Source: Dichotomocladium elegans (lineage: Eukaryota; Mucoromycota; Mucoromycetes; Mucorales; Lichtheimiaceae). Taken from it: a stretch of 64,000 nucleotides of DNA. A program made the translations under genes and the position numbers. The DNA lies in the NCBI GenBank assembly GCA_025716815.1, contig JAIXMN010000004.1, forward strand, positions 1,984,001 to 2,048,000. Direction: 5' to 3'. Positions 12,883-23,796 of this stretch are shown in pieces; position 1 is the stretch's first letter, and each line of letters begins with the position of its first letter. The notes below the pieces were generated by a model. The model was given only the letters and a program-made list of their open reading frames with translations, searched no databases and was not told where the DNA came from.

Positions 12883-13777
12883 CTACATTCGCTGCTTTTC
12901 CTTCTTGACGGTACGTCTTTTGGCTTTTTCGGCCTTTTGCCGTTGGTTTTCGAGAAGCATTTTGTTACGTTCCTTTTCAGCATCGTGCTGTTTTTTCATT
13001 TCCTCTCTGCGGTGCTTGTCTTGCTCTCTAATAATCTCTGCATTGCGATTCCCTTCGCCTAGCGAGACTTTAAAAGCCACGTGTCCTTAGCAATCAAATA
13101 TAAAACGGTTGCCTAACACCATTACCTTTTTGACTAGGGATATCATAACTATATTGCTCGAGGAGCCGATTTCGCATAGCACGCTCTTCCTTTGGGATTG
13201 ATTTTTGTCGCTGTGCCCCCATTACTGATTCTTCTTCTTTTCGTCGTTCCTTTTCTTCCATGAACCTTTGCTGTCGCGCTCTTTTACGCTCTACACAACC
13301 CCCCCCCAATGTCAAATTATATCCTTCCGCAACTGAAAATCGTATCTTTTTTTTTTTTGAGGCAAGAGCAGTACAGACCTTGCACGTCGGCAATCACTTG
13401 TGTTTTCCGTCGCATCTCGGCTTGTGCGACCATTTCCTGTGTATGCTCCCAGTCCTTGAGGATCTGATCCACAACGCTCGAAGTATCTTTTTCCTGGGCA
13501 GAAGATATTTAGTCAGCATTTTTATCCCCCTTAATGAATGTGGAATGGGGACTTGGTTTACAGTGGTAGCTGTTAAGAACTCGACTATAGCTCCATGCTT
13601 TTCGTCATTGGGGATCGAGTCTTCCTGGACAATGCCAGCAATGTAGGCGGCAACATCCTCGTCTATAAATGTTCATTACCGAGAGCACCGCGTTTTATAT
13701 ATCTCTTTCCTCTTTTCCTTACCATTGAGATCCAATGTCTTCAATTGAGTGATGACTTGATCGATAATATCTTGCAT
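12883..13777 (-). CDS. CCDC43 homologue, small charged coiled-coil protein
   Basis: The chosen start is the ATG at 13777 (MQDIIDQVITQLKTLDLN); the same frame upstream has no other ATG before a stop. The second exon carries a DEDVAAYIAGIVQED segment. This matches the GAYILGILQEE motif of animal CCDC43, part of a PWI-like N-terminal helical domain. After a linker come ERAMRNRLLEQYSYD and a highly charged coiled coil (about 13080-12886) ending in Lys/Arg-rich repeats. Introns lie at about 13725-13665, 13565-13500, 13375-13300 and 13135-13080. The molecular role of the family is poorly defined. The match rests on domain order and short motifs. Confidence 0.65.
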
Positions 13778-14411
13778 GGTTTTCTGAGAGAACCAACTAG
13801 GATGTGTGCGTCGCTGGACCCAACCGAAGGATGACTTCAGCCAATCAGAATGGCTTGACCTAACTGAAGACGCTTTAGCTTGCTACTCAATGTATGTCAG
13901 GCAAGTGACTAACAAACTTTACTCCACCTGTAAACGTCTGTAGAAGCAATCAGCTCAGTACGTGTAGTCGAAGAAATATGACATAATGATAAAGACCGAG
14001 CGAATGCACCATGGTCGGAAAACAAGAGCATATCTGATTTATTGCGACCAACATGGCTATAAGAGGATTATAACAGTGAATAGAGGTGATGATAAGAACT
14101 CGTTTTAACTGTAGCCTCCTATGCACGTTAACTCATGTGAAGTGAGAGAGTTTTATACTGCTCACAATACGCTGTACTTATCATAGTCTTATAAACTGAG
14201 GAAGATGAAATGGGAAGGGTATGAAGGGCGATGTCAAAAGGAGCTGTACGATGTGTAGAAGGAGAATATATATACATGAGATAGCATGCCTCAACGGAAA
14301 ATCATCAAACGAGAGACGTTTGTCTAATAGAGTGTTCCCCGGATTTGGGAAGCATTTGACGGAAAATACCAGGCCCTTTTCCACTCTCTTTTCCTATTTG
14401 TTGCATAAACG
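13778..14411. other. Divergent intergenic region, 634 bp
   Basis: This is presumably a bidirectional promoter between the CCDC43-like (minus) and CHMP7-like (plus) genes. I see no coding exon or RNA gene in it. Confidence 0.5.
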
Positions 14412-16096
14412 ATGTCGAAAAAGAATTCACGGCTCCAGTCTTACGTGTCTCAACAGTTTGTTGACTTCGATCTCGAACATCCCACTCAACGCCTCAAATC
14501 TCTTTATTCCGACTTTTCAAGTCTCCATATTCTGAACGAGATCGGTTATGATGCCAATGTGAGCTATTGGAGATCTGTAATCCTTGATTGCAACTGCCAT
14601 GGCTTCCTGGGAAATGCAGATTATCGGCTCGCATTCGACTTGGAAGATCTTCCCGATCAATTCCAGCATTCCCGCTTGGGGAAACCAATGGCACTACAAT
14701 GCGTGATTGTAAGTAAAATTTGAATTACTCATACCGATCCTCTCTATTTAATATACACGCAAATGGTAGGATGCGATGGTTCAGCAAGGTGATCTTATCT
14801 CGCTTGATGGCTTTCTGTCACGCTACGCGCTACCGACCGCCTCATCCTCAAGGTGGTCAGTCTATAATGTGGTCAAAACATGGGTGTGGCCTATCAAATC
14901 AAGTAGTGCTTCGGCGACATACGTGGTGTTGCCAACCCTTGAGCGTGTCGTGAAGTATATCCTCCAGAGCTACGCGAATCAGCCAGTGACGCAAGCTGAT
15001 GCGCACTTGTTGACATTCCCCGAATTTCGTGAACGACATCGCGAACTGCTCATAGACAACGAAGAAATTGTCCTTACTGACGCAGATCTATGGCTTGTCC
15101 TTCGTTATCTGAGGAGCCGAGCTGGTGTTTCGGTGGCAGATGACGTGAAGGGATATGGTGCCAATTATACCGTCGTCAAAATCCCGCATACCATTGAAAC
15201 AGCTACTGTAATCACCCAGCAGGACCGCGCTATCGTGAGCATCAAGACAACTTGCCACGCGCTTCGTGCACAAGTGGACGAACTGCAAATGAAATCAGAT
15301 GAGTGAGTTCAGCTTCTATATATATATATATATACTTGAACATTTGTGTAAGCTAAAAAAAAAAACATGGGAAACAACGTCTTCGACGATGGCGCATTTG
15401 GAAGATTGACGGCCTTGGCCAAACAGCACTACGCAGAAAAACGCAAACCTCAAGCATTATATGCGTTCAGGCGCAAGAAACACATGATGGACATATTGGA
15501 TCGCAGATTAAAGTCCCTGGAAACAATGGAAACTATGTTACTGAGGATTGAAGCCTCTCAGAATGATTTGCAGGTATGATAACAATACCAATGCGATTCC
15601 CAAGGATGAAAACACCAACGGGCAGTTACTTCTATGCTAGGTGGTACAAGCATTCAATATTGGTGCTGATGCACTCCAAAGCGTACTGAGGGATGGGAAG
15701 TTGTCGGTGGCTACCGTTGACGAGGCTATGCTAAAGGTTCAGGAAGCATTCGAGGACCAGAAAGAGGTGGAGGACGCAATAAATATGGGTGCGGAACAAG
15801 CAAGCAAGTTCACCGACGTGGATGATGACGAGTTAGAAAAGGAGCTTCAAGAACTTGAGAGGCAGCAAGAGGATGTTTCCCTGGCTACATCACCCCCGCT
15901 GCGCAAAACCGTGCAGTCCGCCCCTCCACCGTCCCGAACCGATTCTGAACTCGCCCGAATAAGTCATCTATTTAGTCAGCTTCGAAAAGCAGAGCCACCT
16001 CCTTCCAAAGCTCCTGTCTGGGATTCCAGAGAGCAAAAAGAAAATGATCAGGAGCGTCGAGCGCCTTCTGGTATTCCTGCCATGTTTTCCCAATAG
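14412..16096 (+). CDS. CHM7: ESCRT-III-related protein CHMP7/Chm7
   Basis: CHMP7 recruits ESCRT-III to the nuclear envelope and ER for membrane sealing and pore quality control. The N-terminal half has the winged-helix arrangement of the family (YWRSVILDCNCHGFL; VVLPTLERVVKYILQSYA; DADLWLVLRYL). An Snf7-like core follows (KPQALYAFRRKKHMMDILDR, then LKSLETMETMLLRIEASQND and NIGADALQSVL), ending in an acidic, Gln/Pro-rich tail. Exons are about 14412-14708, 14770-15302, 15405-15573 and 15641-16096. The third junction, GATGA to ATTGACGGCC, restores the DELTALAKQH reading. The start at 14412 begins MSKKNS. It lies 152 bp upstream of the DnaJ gene on the same strand. Confidence 0.85.
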
Positions 16097-16248
16097 CATC
16101 ATTAGCAGTCGTGATACGTTTGTAATATTAGTACAAAACACACCATGGGAACAATTCCTTTGGCCGCTGACTGTGAACCGGTAATCCTTTTTGATCGGTC
16201 TTTTTCTATTCGTCTATTTTCTTTTCCCTTCCCCTTTTCCTGCCGACA

Positions 16249-17776
16249 ATGACAAGTTACTACGAAATTCTAGGTGTTGAGGCCACTGCGAGTGATGGTG
16301 AGATCAGAAAGGTACGAATGCCCACCGATCTTCTTGTTCGCCCTTTTAAGAATGACGCTGTGTTTCTTTTTTCCGCAATCTGTAGGCCTATAAAAAATTG
16401 GTAAACTATGAGAAAACGATCAGGTTCGATCGATCGATCTTTCAGCACCGCTGAATGTGTCTTCCTATAGGCTATGAAATACCACCCCGACAAGAACCCT
16501 GACGAAGGAGACCGTGTATGTAGGATCTAAAGACGTGGATTTATGGTGCTATTGTATTGACTAATTTTGATATCTGTTTGCGACGCTCCGTAGTTCAAGG
16601 AAATATCCCACGCCTACGAAGTCCTTTCAGATCCAGACCGTCGTGCTGAGTACGATCAATTCGGCGAGGAAGGCGCGCGCGGTGGATATGGTGGTGGTGG
16701 CATGTCTGCTGATGATCTATTTGAACAAATGTTTGGCGGTGCATTTTTCTCGGGAGGAGGAGGAGCCTATGGCTTTGGAAGCAGTGGAAGCAGAAGTTCA
16801 CGGCAACGTAAGGGCGAGAGCATGAAGTATCCCCTTCGAGTGTCGCTTGAGGACTTGTATCTTGGCAAGCGTACCAAGATGGCACTGGAAAAGAACGTGA
16901 TCTGTGGCACGTGCAAAGGCCGTGGCGGCAAGACGGGTGCGATGCGGAAATGCAACAAGTGTGAAGGTCGTGGCTTCCAGGTGGCCATGAAGCAACTGGG
17001 TATGGGCATGGTGCAACAAATGCAAGTACCTTGCTCAGCCTGCCACTCGACTGGAAAGATTGCCAAGGATAGATGCAAGCGGTGCAAGGGCAGCAAGGTC
17101 GCTGTGGAGAAGAAATTTCTCGATGTTTTTGTGGAAAAGGGTATGGCGGACGGACAAAAGATTATTATGAAGGGCGAGGGAGACCAAGAGGTAAGAAAGC
17201 GCTTAGTACAATTACTAGGGATGCTCAATGAGCCTTGTCATTGTCATATAGCCCGGTATTGAGCCCGGCGATGTGATCCTGGTGCTCCAGCAAAAAGAGC
17301 ACGAAGTATTTGAGCGAAAAGGGGCGGATCTCTTGTGTCAAGTCAAGATTAGTCTTGCAGAGGCGCTATGTGGCTTCAACAAAATCATAGTGACCCATCT
17401 TGATGGTCGCGGCATTCAAGTTAACCATCCTGCGGGGCAGGTTATCAAGCCGGGTATGGTAAAGCGAGTTCCAAACGAAGGTATGCCTATCTTCAAGAGA
17501 ACCGACAATTATGGCGATCTTTACGTCCAATTCGACGTCGAGTTCCCCAACGATGGGTTTGCCACTCAGCAGCAACTTGTGAATATCGCGAGCATTCTCC
17601 CTCCAGCTTCAGCACCCCACAAAAGTGCGGACCAGTTTGATATTGTTGACGAATGTGCTTTGATATCTGGTGACATATCGTCTTTCGGCACCACGGGCCA
17701 GTCCCGACAAGCATATGAAGAGGACGACAGTGAAGACGAGCATGAAGGTGGAGGGATCAACTGCACACAACAGTAA
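16249..17776 (+). CDS. YDJ1: Type I DnaJ/Hsp40 co-chaperone, Ydj1/DNAJA-like, predicted prenylated
   Basis: This stimulates Hsp70 ATPase activity and delivers unfolded clients in the cytosol and on the ER surface. Domain order is complete. A J domain with HPD (MKYHPDKNP) is followed by a Gly/Phe-rich segment (FGGAFFSGGGGAYGFGS). Four CxxCxGxG zinc repeats follow (CGTCKGRG, CNKCEGRG, CSACHSTG, CKRCKGSK), then two beta client-binding domains and a short acidic tail ending CTQQ. That ending fits a CaaX farnesylation box (the family usually ends CASQ or CAHQ). Exons are 16249-16312, 16386-16400 (only 15 nt), 16471-16515, 16594-17190 and 17252-17776. The 15-nt exon supplies AYKKL of helix II and is required for an intact J domain. 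Confidence 0.93.
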
Positions 17777-18011
17777 AGTGATCCAGCCAGTATCTCCTAG
17801 ACTCGCATTATCTCCATCATCTCAATCCTACCAAGGAAAAAGAACCCGCTCTTTAGTTTGACACACCCCTTCCGCTCCTTGTAGATGGCTTAATAAAAAA
17901 AATAGTTTACATGCAAATTCTGGTGCCTCCCAATATGGCAAGTCCGACTACAGTGAAAGAAATATTTCTGGCTTTTGACAACAAAGTCGACCCTTGTACT
18001 TTGAGCAACAA

Positions 18012-20676
18012 ATGGCGACGCGACTTGCGTTACGGCTAGGACGCACGGGCTCAGCACCAATCATCCTCGGACACCCATGGAGGTCTGCTAGCCGATCGAT
18101 GCTTACTTCACGACGATCTCTGGGAGGAACAGCCTGGCGGCAGAACCAGCACCCGAAGCAGCAGCAAGTACTAGGATACAAGGACAGCGATCGCTACCAT
18201 GGCCAATACCCACGCCGGACCCACATGTGTGGCGACTTGCGGGCGGCTAATGAGGGCGATCGCGTGGTCCTGAGTGGATGGGTGCAGACGCCGAGGTAAA
18301 AAGAACAACAGAAATAATAAATAGTACGGTGTCTTGGCCCGGAAGCAAGGCCACCCTCAGAAAACTTACCGTGCTCCTTTCTATGACCGCATACAGAGCC
18401 ATGTCTCAAGAGCTCATCTTTGTACCTATTCGCGACTCGACAGGAACAACGCAGCTTGTATATCGGTCAAAGGATCCCGCGTTGAAGACGGAAATTCAGA
18501 AACTGACGACCGAAAGCGTGATCTGCGCCGAGGGTATCGTCCGCAAGCGACCGGATGGCATGGTCAACAAGGAACAAAGCACGGGCGCAATCGAGGTCGA
18601 GCTTGAAAAGATATACTGTCTTAATCCAGCAGCTACTGCACTACCGTTTTGGCCTTCCCAGCCGACGAATAAATTGGTATGCCTGTTTTGCCGAGCGAAA
18701 AGAAGCCTACGCCTATCGATACCAGATCTTAATGTTTCTTTAGCCCAACGAAGAAGTCAGACTTCGACATCGTTATCTGGACCTTCGCCGATCTGAACTC
18801 CAGGAAAACATTCGGCTTCGGTCGCAGACTGCCAATATCGTGAGATCGTATTTGATTGAGAAGGGTAGGTTGGAACGGCACATGCAGCAGAGCACGTAGT
18901 TTGGAAGAGTTTGCTGACGGTTCCCGGGGGGCGGGGGTTCAGGCTTTGTTGAAATCGAGACACCAATGCTCTTCAAATCGACACCGGAAGGGGCCCGCGA
19001 ATACATTGTACCCACACGAAAGAAGGGAGCATTTTATGCTCTTCCTCAGAGCCCTCAGCAGGTGGGGATACACATCCGCGCGCATATGTATCTATCCGGA
19101 ATGGCTTGGGATTAAACGATCTGTAATAGCACAAGCAAATGCTTATGGCTGCAGGGTTTGATCGGTACTTTCAAATTGCCAGGTGTTTCCGAGACGAAGA
19201 TTTACGCGCAGATCGACAGCCTGAGTTCACACAAGTAGGTTGGCGACTACCACTCCCTACCCTGTCTGTCTCCCAGGCGTCAGGGAGATTGATGCGCTAT
19301 CTATTGATTACTCGAGATGTAGATTGATTTGGAAATGTCATTTGTCACAGCGGAGGACATTCAGCAGATCGTCGAGGGTTTCGTGACCAAGATCTGGGAC
19401 ACAGCTCTCGGGGTCAAGCTAGACAAATCCATGTTTCCACACATGACCTACCAGGAGGCCATGTCCAATGCAAGTGATGAGGGAACACAAGGATGGCGAA
19501 CATTGTGGGAAATCCATGGTGGATATTAATTGTGGTGTTTTCTAGTATGGATCGGATAAGCCAGATATACGCTTCGACATGAAGGCATGTATGGAGGGAG
19601 CCGTCTTGTCTAATGACTGGGTGAGCGATGGCTGACGTCGGAAGTAGATCAAAAATTTAGGAACCTACCTCCCGGATATGGTTCAGGATGGATCAGCTCT
19701 CGACTGCTTAGTTGTGAAAAAGGGTGCCGCACTAACAGGTGGCGAACTGAAGGCTATGCAGAAGACGTTAGAATTACTGGATGAAAAGGTATAGATTATC
19801 TTATCAGGAGAAAAAAGGTATGCAACTAACAAGTTGAGCAAATGTGGATTTAGGATTTCGCGTTCGTAAAGATCAATGAGAACAACGTCGGTCTGTGGCC
19901 TTCCAAATGTGGGCAACTCAGGCACTCTCGCCATGTCGGTAATGTCGAGCAATCCATGAACGCTGCTTTGGGTGTTGAAGTGGGCGATCTTGTGCTGGTT
20001 CATAAGCGTGAGCAGTATCTTTATGTATGTGCACGGAGTACAGTTCTGCATTTTTTTGGAGATATGCTCATACTCTCTATTGGGATAGGGCGGTAATACC
20101 CTCATGGGGCGTGTTCGTCTTCACATTTCCAATCTACTCCAAGAGAAGGGACTTTTGAAATTAAATCCCAATGACTACAAGTTCCTGTGGATTGAATCAT
20201 TTCCATTATTTACTCCTGACGAACAAGGTATCCGCACTTGGCAAGCGACACATCACCCATTTACTGCGCCCTATGACGAGGACATTCCTCTGTTGGCCAC
20301 AGCGCCGGCCAAGGTTCGCGGCCAACATTATGATCTCGTGTTGAATGGCATGGAGATTGGCGGCGGATCCATTCGAATTCACTCACCTGTGATGCAACAT
20401 TATATCTTTGACCAAGTCCTGCAGCTTGAAAAGTACGAGTACCGTCGATTTGACCATCTAATTGAAGCTCTCAGTGGAGGATGTCCTCCCCATGGTGGCA
20501 TTGCGCTTGGGTTCGACAGACTCATGTCGATTCTATGCAGTTCTGCTTCGATCCGGGATGTGATTGCATTCCCGAAGGCAGCAGGTGGCAAGGATCTAGT
20601 GGTGAACAGCCCGTCGGAGGTCACCAAAGCACAACTGAACGAATATGGACTGAAGTTGGCTGGCGATGACGAATAA
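18012..20676 (+). CDS. MSD1: Mitochondrial aspartyl-tRNA synthetase
   Basis: This class IIb synthetase charges mitochondrial tRNA-Asp. It starts at ATG 18012 (an in-frame ATG lies 18 nt upstream) with an Arg/Ser-rich, acid-free leader typical of a mitochondrial presequence. An OB-fold anticodon-binding region follows ([20 protein letters not shown] ... TTQLVYRS). The catalytic core begins with [10 protein letters not shown]. Motif 2 is [21 protein letters not shown] bacterial-type GAD insertion follows ([20 protein letters not shown]), then motif 3 ([14 protein letters not shown]) near 20490-20535. The GAD insertion marks it as the bacterial/mitochondrial type rather than the cytosolic enzyme. 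Many short introns interrupt it (for example near 18300-18345, 18675-18745, 19225-19325, 19790-19850 and 20025-20090). The stop is TAA 20674-20676. Confidence 0.93.
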
Positions 20677-21446
20677 AGGATGATATTGCATGCCAAACGC
20701 ATACACAGTCTGACGTTGGAAGGGAGCTCAGTAGAATTAAAATAAGATACAACTGTAGCAAATGATATGATGTCTCTCCCTGCAGTCCTTCTTCCAGTGT
20801 TTCAAAGCATTCTTCACGAACGAGTACCGGGTTGCCATGCATTCGGGCAGTGAGCTATCCCGCTGCAGGTTGTTTCAGTTCCGTGATCGCGTTATAAAGC
20901 ACACATCACAGGGTCGGACTGCTCGGCTGGGTAATTGCGAGATCCTTTTGTTTGGGGCGCAAGGTCGGGAAGGTCATGCGATAGATATGCGCGGTATGAT
21001 TCTTTTGACTGGTGCATTGCTATGGTAGCTGTTTACGTGGCGTGGGGGACGAAAAGAGTCAAAACAGATAATGATGTTGCAGTTAGCAGTGTTTGTAAAA
21101 GACTGTGGGCTGGGTGCTCTAGCTGGTGTCCTGAAGAAGAGGATCAGGCTCATTGTTTTTGCCTGTTCTTAAATAATGCGCATATCACCTGTGCTTATCC
21201 AAAATGAGGCGCTTGTTTGCGTCAAGCTGCACATATTGTGTGCGTAGTGTGTGTGTATGTGTGTGTGTGTGCTACATTGCGGGGCTTCAGGCCTATTTAC
21301 TCAGCGCAACATTAAGCGGAGAGCTGGTGTTCCCTTTCTCTCCCTCCCTCCCTTTCTCTTCTCTCCTTCCTTCCACTTTCTTTATTTCTACCCTCCAATC
21401 ATTTCTGCAAAAAAAAAAAAAGTCCAGCGACAGCTTTATCAGACGG
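20677..21446. other. Intergenic region, 770 bp
   Basis: The region contains a TG microsatellite and CT-rich and poly-A tracts just before the SHO1 start. No convincing gene was seen; the short frames here are isolated. Confidence 0.5.
21246..21271. repeat. TG dinucleotide microsatellite
   Basis: The tract alternates GT, interrupted once by TATG, in the SHO1 upstream region. Confidence 0.8.
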
Positions 21447-22753
21447 ATGTTTTCATTGGATCGACTGAAAGAAAATACGTTTCTCCTCGCCACAGGCGCT
21501 ACCGCAATCGTAGGTGCTACCTGATATACAGCCAGAGAAAGAGGAAGAGACACACGCTAAAAGATCATTTATATATTTATAGGTTGCGTGGATCATTGCG
21601 TTTGGAGGTCTTTGTGGATACCGCATGTTATCCGATGTGAGCTATTGGATCATTGTATACGAGCTCTTTCTGGTGCTTGGCATTCTCTACGTCTTCGCCA
21701 CAAGTACTTTCCTCCACTACAGAATGGCGGTTTGTGTTCAGGAGATTTGTGTAACATGATTTAATGCTCATCCAGGTGCTCTAGCTCTTGACATTTCTTG
21801 CTATCAGCGTTGCTCTTCTGCACGGCGAGATCAATTCAGTTCTTCCTGCTACTAATCACCGTGCTGGTGCTGCCGGCGCGTTTGCTGCTGGCTATATCAT
21901 TTTGATTATTGTTCAGGTATATCTATCGTTTAGATCTTCGTGGTGTGGGTATGATAGGTATTAAGTCCAGCAAATAAGAAAAAAAAAAGTGTGGAGCGCC
22001 GCTCAAGTAGAAAGAGACTAACCAAAGGGTGAAAAAACGATACGAAAAAATTTAGTTCCTGTGGGTTTTCGTCTTTGGCAGTGAACCCAATAGCTACATT
22101 GGCCAGTTCGGCCATGGATGGACTGCAATGAGCAACACTGTCGATGCCCACGTCCCGAAACAGCAGGAAAACTACAATACGGCTGCATCGGTGCCAGTGC
22201 CGGTGCCCATGCCCATGCCCATGCCCATGCCGAGCGCCACGTCCCAGGCAGGCTCTGCGCCTCCGCAACAGTATGAGATGGGAGACAAGACAATGGTCTC
22301 ACCCGGCGGATTTGGTGGCTCGAACGCACCCGCGCATCCTGCTGCGGCTGCATCTTCTCCTGTTTCTGCAGCATCACCTAACACGCCATCTGCCTACACG
22401 ATCCAGGTCGAGGCACTGCATGACTGTAAGTGGATAATAATGATGCGCTCCGCCGTATACGCGCGCACATCTCCTCTTTCCCGGATTTGCAAACTTATCG
22501 GGAGTCTCATAGACACTGCGAGCCCCGATGATCCATCCGAGCTGAGTTTTGTGAAGGGCGAAAGTCTTCACGTGGTAGAGAGAAAAGGCAATTGGTGGCA
22601 GGCGCGCAAGGCGGACGGTACGACCGGCATTATCCCTAGCAACTACGTAAGTTATTGGAATATTTGATGATGGCTGCTATGCTCCCCCCCCCTCTCCCCG
22701 GTCTATCACAAGCATCTTAACTAACCTCTCCCTCTCTCTAGTTTGCTCCGTGA
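21447..22753 (+). CDS. SHO1: Sho1-type osmosensor: four transmembrane helices and SH3 domain
   Basis: Sho1 is a plasma-membrane adaptor of the HOG osmostress and filamentation MAPK pathways; its SH3 domain binds the Pbs2 MAPKK. Four hydrophobic helices are seen: NTFLLATGATAIVAWIIAFG, IIVYELFLVLGILYVFA, VLALTFLAISVALL and AGAFAAGYIILIIVQ. After them comes the conserved membrane-proximal FGSEPNSYIGQFG. A Pro/Met/Ser-rich linker (including a PVPMPMP repeat) leads to a C-terminal SH3 domain with ALHDYSASPDDPSELSF, NWWQARKADG and GIIPSNY. The coding sequence ends in a 12-nt last exon, 22742-22753 (Phe-Ala-Pro-stop), after a GTAAGT intron starting at 22647. Exon 1 is 21447-21509; exon 2 begins at 21583. 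Confidence 0.92.
22192..22231 (+). repeat. Hexanucleotide repeat (CCCATG/CCGGTG) in SHO1
   Basis: Tandem Val-Pro and Met-Pro codons form an in-frame repeat in the linker between membrane domain and SH3 domain. Confidence 0.8.
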
Positions 22754-23796
22754 GCCAGATGCCTTTGTTCATCTTTCCCTATAGGCTGTCTACCCATCCC
22801 CCCCCTCTACATCTTACTATAATTCTCTGTATTATCTTCGATATAAACAAACAATCCTCGAAAGCGAACCTTGAATGCCACGCCCTGGTTCGATCGTCTT
22901 TCAGTTGCCCCATGTAACGTGCTGTCACCTGTGGAATTACTATAAGAGGATGGTGGTCCCCCCCCTTCCCACCGACCATTTCACTGCAGCAAATGAAGGA
23001 GGAAGGGACAAGGCCCTGCCCAACCCACGCACTCTCTCTCCCCTCCCCCCTCAGCGACCACCACCACCCAACTGTATAGAAAAAAAAAAGGAGAGGAAGG
23101 ATACGCGGACGATCTTCTTCCGCAGGCTTACGAAGATGACGAAGAAGTCCCTTTTCTCCCCATTCACTGCCGAGGGATACCGGCCTTATGAACAAATGTC
23201 ACACAGAATATTAACAAGAGGGAGAGGAGAAGATCCAAGACGATGCAGTAGTTACATTCTTGTGCACATTGGCCGGTGAACTTTTTCCTCTGCCCCAAAT
23301 CAGTAACGGCACCGACACTTCCCCCCCCCGGGGGGCCGCCGCCGCCATTATTGCAGCCGTTCTGGATTTCTTTGTGCGTTTAGCACTGTGTGGCTCTATT
23401 GAAAACAATGCGATGTTGAAACGCACTCCTATCTATGCACAAATGATATGAACCTATAAATATGCTTATCCATCCGTAATAATGAAGGGAGGGTAGGGGT
23501 TTTTGGGAGCCGGGCAAAGGCAGGGCCAAGTGTTCCACACGGAATGAAAGTCTGCGAATCCTCAACCCCCACCCATCAAAAGGAACATTCAACACAAGGG
23601 AATAGCTTTGACAAAGGGCATCGAGCTCAGTGGCCTTTGCCAATGAGGGAAACGAGAACTCAAGTGCGCTGGGGGTGGTGGTGGGGGGAGGCAATTCGAT
23701 GCGTTCAAATTTTTGTACATGTTGATAAAGTAAAAAGCAATGCAAAGAAGTATGGCTCTTTTTGGCGTGTGTGCGTGTATGTAGAGATGGAATGCG
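22754..23796. other. Convergent intergenic region, 1.0 kb
   Basis: This lies between the 3' ends of SHO1 and the prenyl synthase gene. It has several poly-C/poly-G runs (for example 22686-22693, 22798-22805, 23322-23335). Its open frames lack any recognisable domain. Confidence 0.5.

Noticed and set aside
22875..23279. 134-codon plus-strand frame in the SHO1 downstream spacer
   Set aside because: It is driven by poly-C and purine runs and lies between convergent genes; nothing supports coding.
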